Notes under the pieces: generated by a model
The model's database searches: none
What the model was told of the DNA's origin: nothing
What the model saw: the letters and a program-made list of their open reading frames with translations, nothing else
Shown: positions 7,867 to 16,500 of the stretch, one piece after another
Layout: each line of letters starts with the position of its first letter
How positions within the stretch are numbered: position 1 is the stretch's first letter
Assembly: GCF_000296835.1 (NCBI RefSeq)
Contig: NZ_CAKE01000022.1
Span: 1-64,000 of the forward strand
DNA: 64,000 bases
Source of the DNA: Lactobacillus hominis DSM 23910 = CRBIP 24.179
Lineage (GTDB): Bacteria; Bacillota; Bacilli; Lactobacillales; Lactobacillaceae
Direction: 5' to 3'
Made by a program: the position numbers and the translations under genes

Positions 7867-7879
7867 ATGCTGACTAAAG
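7867..7879. other. attR core of the integrated element
   Basis: This is an exact copy of the 13-bp attL core, located in the acceptor and T-arm end of the intact tRNA-Thr. The element supplies this side's junction while the tRNA stays complete. Confidence 0.85.
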
Positions 7880-7940
7880 GATTCGAACCTTCGACCTCAT
7901 CATTACTAATGACGTGCTCTGCCAACTGAGCTAAGTCAGC
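7868..7940 (-). tRNA. tRNA-Thr (anticodon AGT)
   Basis: On the minus strand the 73 bases fold as a cloverleaf: acceptor GCTGACT/AGTCAGC, D-stem GCTC/GAGC, anticodon stem CGTCA/TGATG with loop TTAGTAA (anticodon AGT, reading ACU and related Thr codons), and T-loop TTCGAAT. CCA is not encoded. It is identical to the copy at 19856-19928. It is the integration target of the element to its left. Confidence 0.95.
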
Positions 7941-7991
7941 ATCAACACATAATAGTATATCAGATGCGGTCAAAAAAGCAAGCATAAATTT

Positions 7992-8642
7992 TTATTCTTT
8001 ATTTACAACGGTAATTCTTTCTTTGCTGTGCTCTGGATACAAGATTTCATTAACAACTAACTTAGCCATTGTGCCGTTAGTTACCTTGGATTCGCCATTT
8101 TCATCATAAAGTAATTCATCGCCACCTACTTCATAAGCAGTCGCAGGACCTGCTTCGTAAGTTAATGATGGGGAAATTCCTAGCCAATCAACGTCATCGA
8201 CGCCGTTTAAGTAGTCTAGCTCTTTAAGTTGTTGCTCTGGAACATTGATCCAGTCTTTAGCGCCCGGCATTTGTGCGATGTCTTTAACAACTAAGTGGTG
8301 ATCTTCACCGGTGCGCAGACTGCCTGCACCTAAAATAAAGATCACTCTAATCTTATTTTTACGCGCTAAGTCGATCAACTTTCTAGCTAAAACTAATTGA
8401 TCGCCTGCTTGAGCAGGAATTGTGCCGAATGCATCGACAATTACGTCAAAGTTTTTAAACATGCTGTCGTTCATCGTCAACACGTTGCCAATAACTAAAT
8501 TTGCATCGTCGCCTAATACGCGGTGAGCCTTGGCTTCATTTCTAACAATTCCAGTAACTTGTAAAGTAGGATTTTGTGATGCTAATTTATAAATTGCACT
8601 TTCAGCCATGCCAGAAGCGCCGATAATTCCAACCTTTGTCAT
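7992..8642 (-). CDS. NAD(P)-binding Rossmann-fold protein (atypical SDR/NmrA-like)
   Basis: This 216-residue protein starts with a dinucleotide-binding turn (GIIGASGMAESAI, residues about 5-17). Later it has VIFILGAGSLRTG and PEQQLKELDYLNG segments typical of the NAD(P)H-binding family related to NmrA and atypical short-chain dehydrogenases. The substrate is unknown. An AGGA-rich site precedes the ATG. It is transcribed alone, divergent from the UPF0237 gene, and lies just outside the mobile element. Confidence 0.8.
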   Translation of the reverse strand: MTKVGIIGASGMAESAIYKLASQNPTLQVTGIVRNEAKAHRVLGDDANLVIGNVLTMNDSMFKNFDVIVDAFGTIPAQAGDQLVLARKLIDLARKNKIRVIFILGAGSLRTGEDHHLVVKDIAQMPGAKDWINVPEQQLKELDYLNGVDDVDWLGISPSLTYEAGPATAYEVGGDELLYDENGESKVTNGTMAKLVVNEILYPEHSKERITVVNKE

Positions 8643-8810
8643 ATGCGTAGTCCTTTCTATTTTAAAATAGATTACTTCTCTTTTAGCATAGCATCTTTTA
8701 AGAAAAACTCGTCCTTTAACGCACTATTAGATTGACTTTTTCTTGTTTTGTGCACCGTTTTTCAATAAAATCTAAAGTTAACAGCTATTATTTATAAAAA
8801 GGAGTCCGCC

Positions 8811-9077
8811 ATGAAAGCAATTCTTACTGTATTAGGCAAAGACAAAGTTGGTATCGTAGCCAGCGTTAGTCAAGTTTTAGCCGAAAATGACATTAACATT
8901 TTAGACGTTTCGCAAACTATCATGGACGATAATTTCGTCATGATGATGATGGTTAATGTCCCTAAAGATAAAGATTTTGCTGATTTAAGCGCCAAATTTA
9001 CTGACTTAGGTAAAGACTTAGACGTTGAAATTAACTTGCGTAACGAAGAATTATACGACGCAATGCACCAACTTTAA
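8811..9077 (+). CDS. ACT-domain protein of the UPF0237 family
   Basis: This 88-residue protein is a single ACT domain: KAILTVLGKDKVGIVASVSQ, then the helix and NINILDVSQT strand that form the ligand pocket. ACT domains usually bind amino acids or similar small molecules. It is followed after 11 bp by the UPF0210 gene, an association conserved in many Firmicutes, so the two probably act as a sensor and effector pair. The exact role is unknown. AAGGAG precedes the ATG. Confidence 0.9.
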   Translation: MKAILTVLGKDKVGIVASVSQVLAENDINILDVSQTIMDDNFVMMMMVNVPKDKDFADLSAKFTDLGKDLDVEINLRNEELYDAMHQL

Positions 9078-9088
9078 GGAGAAAGTAA

Positions 9089-10432
9089 ATGGACGCAAAT
9101 CAAATCTATGAAACAAGCCAGATGCTATCTAGCGAAAACTTAGATATTCGTACAATCACGATGGGAATTTCTCTGCTTGACTGTATCGACAGCGATAGCG
9201 ACCGCGCTTGTCAAAAAATCTACGATAAAATCACTACTAAGGCTCGCGACTTAGTAAAAGTTGGCGAGCAAATTGAACAAGAATATGGCATCCCAATTGC
9301 TAACAAACGCGTTACTGTAACGCCGATTTCTTTAATTGCCGCTGCAAGTGACGATAAAGACTACGTTAAATATGCCAAAACTTTAGATCGAGCAGCCAAA
9401 GAATTAGGCATCGACTTTATCGGTGGCTTTTCAGCGCTAGTTGATAAAGGCTACCAAAACGGAGACCGCATCTTAATCAACTCACTTGCTCAAGCATTAA
9501 GCGAAACTAACTACGTTTGCGCCAGCGTTAATGTCGGCTCTACCAAAAGCGGCATCAACATGGACGCAGTTAAGCAAATGGGCGATGTGATTGTCCAAGC
9601 TTCTAAACTCGACATGATGGCTAATGCTAAGTTAGTCGTCTTTTGTAATGCAGTTCAGGATAATCCGTTTATGGCCGGTGGTTTTCATGGCGTTAGCGAA
9701 CCAGATGTTGTCATTAATGCTGGTGTTTCTGGACCTGGCGTAATTAAAGCTGCTCTTGAAAAAGTTAAGGGGCAACCAATGGACGTTGTCGCCGAAACAA
9801 TTAAGCAGACAGCTTTCAAAGTAACGCGTATGGGGCAATTAGTTGGTAGCGTTGCCGCTGATAAACTCGGTGTGCCTTTTGGCATTGTTGACTTGTCACT
9901 TGCTCCTACTGCTGCACCTGGCGATTCAGTTGCCGAAGTTTTAGAAGAAATCGGCGTTTCGCAAGTCGGCACTCACGGAACCACTGCTGCTTTAGCAATG
10001 CTTAATGACGCAGTTAAAAAAGGCGGGATCATGGCATGTAGCCACGTAGGTGGACTTTCTGGTGCCTTCATACCTGTCTCTGAAGATGCAGGTATGATTA
10101 GTGCTGCTGAAAATGGAACGCTTAACATCTCCAAATTAGAGGCCATGACGGCTGTTTGTTCAGTTGGTTTAGACATGATTGCCATCCCTGGCGATACGCC
10201 TAAAGAAACAATCAGTGCAATGATTGCGGACGAAGCAGCTATCGGTATGGTTAATAGTAAAACTACCGCTGTTCGCGTAATTCCAGTTCCTGGTAGAGGC
10301 GTTGGCGAAGACGTTGAATTTGGTGGCTTGCTCGGTCATGCACCAATCATGGCTGTTAACCCAGCTCCAAGCGATCGTTTAATCAACCGTGGCGGTTTAA
10401 TTCCAGCTCCAATTCACAGTTTTAAGAATTAA
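9089..10432 (+). CDS. UPF0210/DUF711 (PFL-like) protein
   Basis: This 447-residue protein of the UPF0210/DUF711 family is sometimes labelled PFL-family because of a similar fold. Glycine-rich motifs such as [14 protein letters not shown] and [13 protein letters not shown] are visible, as expected for the family. The biochemical activity is not established. It is translated just after the ACT-domain gene (AAGGAG in the gap) and its transcript ends at the strong hairpin at 10451-10479. Confidence 0.88.
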   Translation: MDANQIYETSQMLSSENLDIRTITMGISLLDCIDSDSDRACQKIYDKITTKARDLVKVGEQIEQEYGIPIANKRVTVTPISLIAAASDDKDYVKYAKTLDRAAKELGIDFIGGFSALVDKGYQNGDRILINSLAQALSETNYVCASVNVGSTKSGINMDAVKQMGDVIVQASKLDMMANAKLVVFCNAVQDNPFMAGGFHGVSEPDVVINAGVSGPGVIKAALEKVKGQPMDVVAETIKQTAFKVTRMGQLVGSVAADKLGVPFGIVDLSLAPTAAPGDSVAEVLEEIGVSQVGTHGTTAALAMLNDAVKKGGIMACSHVGGLSGAFIPVSEDAGMISAAENGTLNISKLEAMTAVCSVGLDMIAIPGDTPKETISAMIADEAAIGMVNSKTTAVRVIPVPGRGVGEDVEFGGLLGHAPIMAVNPAPSDRLINRGGLIPAPIHSFKN

Positions 10433-10450
10433 TTTAATTGCATGAAAAAA

Positions 10451-10483
10451 ACGCTAGAGGAAATTTAATCCTCTAGCGTCTTT
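10451..10483. terminator. Bidirectional terminator between UPF0210 and the adhesin
   Basis: The perfect arms ACGCTAGAGGA and TCCTCTAGCGT are followed by TCTTTTATTT, with an A-run on the other side. It serves both convergent genes. Confidence 0.9.
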
Positions 10484-10525
10484 TATTTACTCACAGTTTT
10501 AGTTATTAACTAGGAAAGTAAGAAA

Positions 10526-13500
10526 TTAATCATTCTTTCTCTTCTTAGTGCCAGCTAAACCAATTAAACCTGCAAGACTTGCTACGGCTAAGCCGATCAC
10601 GCCAGCATTGTTTTCACGTGCACCAGTTTGTGGTAATTCTTTACGTGAAGCATTGCTGTTGCTCTTTGCATTATCAGCATTGCGTGAAGCATTAGCATTT
10701 GCATTTTGACCATTTACGCCTGCTAAGCCGTTTGCATTAACGCTACCAACCTTGATTGCGTTAATTGCAGCTAAGCCCTTAGCTAATGCAGCATCTACGC
10801 CTGAATCACTAGTAGCAGCACCAATATTAGCTTTAGCATCACGAGCTGATTTTGATACTAAATCTCTTAGGTGTTCTTTTTGTGAAGCAGATAAGTTAGC
10901 GCGATTGATTTCTTCGTTCTTAGCATTGGCAGCCTTATCAATTTCAGTAATTGCTGAATCTTTCTTATCGCTAAGTGATGGAATAGTGATCGCATTAATT
11001 GCGGCGATACCGTTGTTCTTAGCAAGTTCAACAGCTTGCTCATCTCTTGCATTACTAATGTTAGCTTTAGCAGTGTTTGCGGCATCAGTTGCATCAGTAA
11101 TTAATGCAGCTTTTTCGCTATCGCTTAAGTGGGATGCATTGTTGATTTCGTTAACCTTGTTAGCTAATGCTTGGTCAATTGCTTGAGTTGCTGAATCCTT
11201 AGCATTGTTCAAAGCAGCTTGGTCGTTAGTATCATTGCCCGCATTACCTGAATCGCCAGTTGTATCGGCTGGAACAACTACTTTAGCAATTGCATCAAGA
11301 CCATTTTGCTTTGCGCTAGAAACTTGATCATTAGTTGTAGCAGCAGTAATTGCACCAATTGCGTCGTTAGCGGCCTTATTAGCAGCTTCAGTCAAGCTAT
11401 CTCTTTGAGCTTGTGGTAAGTAAGTTGCATTGTTAATTTCATTAAGTTTGCTATTTAAAGCACTCTTAATTTCATCAACAGCACTATCTTTAGCTTCAGC
11501 TAGACTTGGAACCTTAACATTATTAATTGCATCTAAGCCTTGAGTTTCAGCATCCTTAACACCATCGTTAGTTGTTGCATTCTTGATATTTTCTTTAGCA
11601 GTTTCGGCTGCTTTATTTACTTTATCAATTAAGTCTTGCTTAGCCTTATCGCTCAAGTTAGAAGCTTTATTAATCTCATCAGTCTTAGATTTTACAGCAT
11701 TATCAATGGCATCATTAGCATTTCGTTTTGCACTATCTAAGGTTGGGATGAACAAGTTGGTGATTTGATCAATTGCATTGTCACGAGCAGTCTTAACAGC
11801 ATCATTAGTTGTAGTTGCTGGATCGTTGATCTTGGCAATTGCATCATCGGCAATCTTGTTTACTTGATCAGTTAAGTTCTTTTGCTCTTCAGGACTTAAG
11901 TTAGTTGCATCAGCAATTTGCTTATTCTTAGCTTCTTGAACTTGCTTGATGGCATTGATTGCGTTTTGTTTAACTTCATCAAGACTTGGAACAGGTACAT
12001 TAGCAATTGCTTCAATACCCTTGTTTTGGGCATTGGTTACAGCATCGTTAGTGGTTGCCTTAGCGATATTGTCCTTGGCAGTATTAGCCTCATCAGTAGC
12101 CTTCTTAATCAAATCTTGCTTCTCATCTTGTGACAAGTTAGAAGCATTGTTAATTTCATTAGTCTTATTAGTTAATGCATTATCGATAGCATCAGTTGCA
12201 GCCTTCTTTGCATCATCTAAGTTAGTGAAGTTAACGCCCCTGATTGCTTCGACACCATCCTCTTCTGCCTTCTTAACATCATCGTTAGTGGTTGCCTTAG
12301 CGATATTGTCCTTAGCAGTATTAGCCTCATCAGTAGCCTTCTTAATCAAATCTTGCTTCTCATCTTGTGACAAGTTAGAAGCATTGTTAATTTCGTTAGT
12401 CTTAGACTTCAATGCATCATCAATTGCTTGGTTAGCATCCTTCTTAGCATTATCAAGACTAGGAATCTTTACATCTTCAATCTTCTTAACACCTGTATCA
12501 GCTGCTTGCTTGGCTTCATCATTGGTCTTAGCATTGTTAACGTTGTTAATTGCATCAGTAGCAGCCTTAGTAGCATCATTAATTAATTGTTGCTTTTCAT
12601 CATTTGACAAGTTAGAAGCATTGTTAATTTCATCTTTCTTCTTATCTAAAGCCTTATTGATTAAGTCAGTACTTTCTTTCTTAACATCAGATAAGCCTGG
12701 AACAGTTACATCGGCAATTGCCTTTTCACCATTAGTTTGAGCAGTTTCAACATCTTGAGTAGTAGTTGCTTTGTTTATGTTGTCGTGAGCCTTGTTTGCG
12801 GCATCAGTAGCTTGCTTAATGAAATCTTGCTTTTCTTGATCAGTTATGTTAGTAGCATTATTGATTTCGGCTTCTTTGTTCTTCAAAGCCTCATCAATTG
12901 CCTTATTTGCGGCATCCTTAACTGGAGAAGTAGTTGGCACATTAATCTTGTCAATAGCATTTACGCCATCTTCTTGTGCCTTAGTTACTGCTTCTGGAGT
13001 TGTTGCGTTAGCAATGTTTTGTTTTGCATTATTAGCTGCGTCATTAACTAAATCAGTGTAAGTCTTCTTTTCCTCATCAGTTAATGGATCCTTAATTTCT
13101 TTAAGTTTTCCAGCTGCTTCGTTATCAATTGCGGCATTTGCTACTGTCTTATCAATACCAAGTTGCCCAGCATCAGTGGCCTTCTTAACATCATCATTGG
13201 TTTTAGCATTGTCAATGGCATCTTGAGCATTTTTAGCGTCGGTATCAATTTGATTCTTGGCTGCTTGCTTTTGATCATCGGTTAAGTTGCTGTCTTGATC
13301 GATAGCATCCTTAGCATCTTGAACTTGCTTATCAAGGTTTTCTTTGGCCTTGTCTTTTTCTGGTGAAGTTGTTGGAACTTGAATACCTTTAATTGCATCA
13401 ACGCCATTCTTTTGAGCAGTAGTTACCTCTGCTGGAGTAGTTGCGCTATTAATGTTATCCTTTGCATTCTTCACTTCGTTAGCTACTTGATTACGCCACT

Positions 13501-16500
13501 TGTTTTGTTCATCAGTAGTTAATGGAGAACCAGCAATTTCTTTGTTCTTGCCAGCTGCTTCGTTATCAATTGCGGCATTTGCTACTGTCTTGTCGATAGC
13601 AAGCTTACCAGCATCGATTGCATTGTTGACATCAGTATCATTCTTAGCAGCATCGATTGCCTTTTGAGCATTCTTGGCGTCGTTATCGATTTGATCCTTA
13701 GCTGCTTGCTTTTGATCATCGGTTAAGTTGCTGTCTTGATCAATTTCCTTCTTAGCATCATCAGCTGCTTTATTGATGTTGTCTTTTGCTTCTTCTTTTT
13801 GAGTTGAAGTTGATGGAACTTTAATATCATCGATCGCAGCAACACCAGCGTTTTGTGCATCTTTTACTGTTTGTTCAGTATTAGCGGCAGAAATTTCACC
13901 CTTAGCATTCTTTACTGCTTGAGCTACTTGATCTTTAATGCCGTTCTTTTCTTCAGCAGTTAATGAAGATCCATCGATGGCTTTATTTTTGCCAGCAGCA
14001 GCATTGTCAATAGCAGCATTGGCGACAGTCTTGTCGATAGTAACTTTACCGGCAGTTGCAGCAGAAGTTACTGCGTCGTTAGTAGCAGCCTTATTGATAG
14101 CTTCTTTTGCAGCGCTAGCATCTTGATCTACTTGAGCTTTAGCTGCATTTCTTTCGTCTTCAGTTAAGTTAGTATCTTGATCGATTGCCTTCTTAGCTGC
14201 ATCAACAGCAGTAGTTAAATCAGCAGTAGCTTTTTCCTTAGCATCCTTAACATTAGTTGTAGCACTAGTAGTTAAAGCCCTCTGTGCGTCTGTAATTGCC
14301 TTAGTTGCTCTATCAACATCGGCTTGAGTCAATGGAGATGGTGCTGTAGTTGGATCCAATAATTGTTGACCTGCTTTTACTGCATCATCGTATTGCTTTT
14401 GAACATCAGCACTAGCATCTTTGTAGTCATTGCCTGCTTTCACAGTATCAGCATTATTAACTGCTGCTGTAAGCTTGCTGGTGTCAGTTGCCTTACCATC
14501 TAATGCGTTCTTTGCTTCATTAATCTTATTCAATGCAGTTGTTAAGCTTTCAACTGTTGGATTTTGAGCGTTTAATGCATCAGTACCAGCACTAATTGCT
14601 GTGTCATATGCTTGTTGCTTAGCAGAATCGGCATTGTAGTATGCTGGGGTCTTTTCTGTAGTTGACTTGGCATATACTGCTTGTTGCAATGCATCTTTGG
14701 CATTTTGTAATGCTGAGCTATTGTCTAATGCTGTCTTTGCATTAGTTAATGCTGTGTTTGCTTCATTTACTGCTTGTTGTGTTGCATTTGGATCTGCTAA
14801 TACTTGGTTAGCTTTATCAAGTGCATCAGTGTAATCTTGCTTAGCTTGAGCATCAGCATTGCTCTTATCAAGATCTACTGCATTATCTACACTATTTTGT
14901 AAAGTGGTTTTATTTGTTGGGTCTCCGTCTAACGCGCCTTTTGCAGCATTAATATTATCCAATGCTGTCTTTATTTGATCTGCTGTAGCACTTGGATTAT
15001 CTAATACTTTTTGACCTTCTGATACAGCATTCTTATAGTCATTTTGTGCTTTTTCAGTGCCGTTATAGTACTTAGAAGAAGTCTTTTCAACTGTTGGTGC
15101 TTCTTTTACTGCATCTTCAAGAGTAGCCCGGTTAGCAGCTTCTGTCTTAGCATCTCCGTTCAATTTGCCATTGGCAGTATTAAGATCTTTTAATGCTTGA
15201 GTTACTTGAGCCTGAGTTGCATTCTTGTCGTCCAAAACGCTTTGAGCCGCTGTTACTGCATTGTCGTATGCTGTCTTTGCATTTTGATCAGCATTAGTGT
15301 AGTTATTGCTGTTCTTGATGTCTTTAGATTTATTAACTGCATCTTGAAGGGCATCTTTATTTGTTGGTTGACCATCTAATGCAGCCTTTGCATTAGTAAT
15401 TGCATCTAATGCATTCTTGACTTCTGCTGGAGTTGCATTGCTTTTATCTAAAACTGCTTGTCCATCAGTAATTGCCTTATTGTATGCATCTTGAACTTTG
15501 CTACCTCCGTTATAGTATGCTGGAGTATTTCTTACATTCGGTGCGTCCTCCACTGCATCTTCAAGAGCTTGCCTGTTAGCGGCATCTGTCTTGGCATCTC
15601 CGTTCAATTTGCCATTGGCAGTATTTAGATCTTGCAATGCTTGATTTACTTGAGCCTGAGTTGCATTCTTGTTGTCCAAAACGCTTTGAGCCGCTGTTAC
15701 GGCATCATCATATGCTGTCTTTGCTGCTGGATCGGCATTAGTGTAGTTGTTGCTGTTCTTAACGTCTTTAGATTCATCAACTGCATTTTGAAGATCTTGC
15801 TTATTGGTTGGTTGGCCATCTAATGCATTTTTAGCATTGTTAATATTCTTTAAGGCAGCTGTTAAGCTATCAACTGTAGCATTCGAATCATTTAATGCAG
15901 TACTACCGGCAGCAACTGCATTGGTATATGCTTTTTGCTTAGTAGTGTCTGCATTGTAATAAGTTGCAGAAGTCTTTTCAAAGTCTGAAGCTGCATCAAC
16001 AGCATCTTGAAGATCTTGTTTTACCTTGTTGAGATCACCGTTTAAAGCAGTCTTAGCATTGACGATGGCATTAGCTGCAGCTTCAAGTTGTTCTGAAGTA
16101 GCACTGGAATCTTGAAGAAGAGTAGAACCAGCACTAATTGCACGTGTATAAGCAGTCTTAAGATTGTCAGTAGCATTAATGTAGTTAGAGCCTTTTTCAA
16201 CATTAGGAGCTTCATCAACTAACTTTTGTAATTGATCACGGTAAGAACTAGTCATCCAGTCAGAAACAGTCTTAGTATCCGTATCACTAGTTACAAAGTC
16301 CTTAGCTGCATAAAGTGAAACTTGGTCGTTATCGTTTAACTTACCTAAGTTAACGCTAAATTTACCATCTGCTCCTGTTTCAGCAGTGTAAGGAACTTGA
16401 GAAGAAGTTGGATCTCCAGTTTCGCCAACGGTATAAAGAGTTTGTTCACCAGAAGTAGGAACTTGCTTAACTGTACCATTTACAGAAATGTACACGTAAG

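Noticed and set aside
11946-12740. Long plus-strand open frame opposite the adhesin
   Set aside because: It is a shadow of the repetitive minus-strand gene: low-complexity Ala/Ser/Leu repeats, no ribosome site, and it follows the repeat period.
10745-16247. Regularly repeated DNA that might look like CRISPR
   Set aside because: Units are 210-240 bp, in frame and encode protein modules; no short identical repeats with unique spacers.
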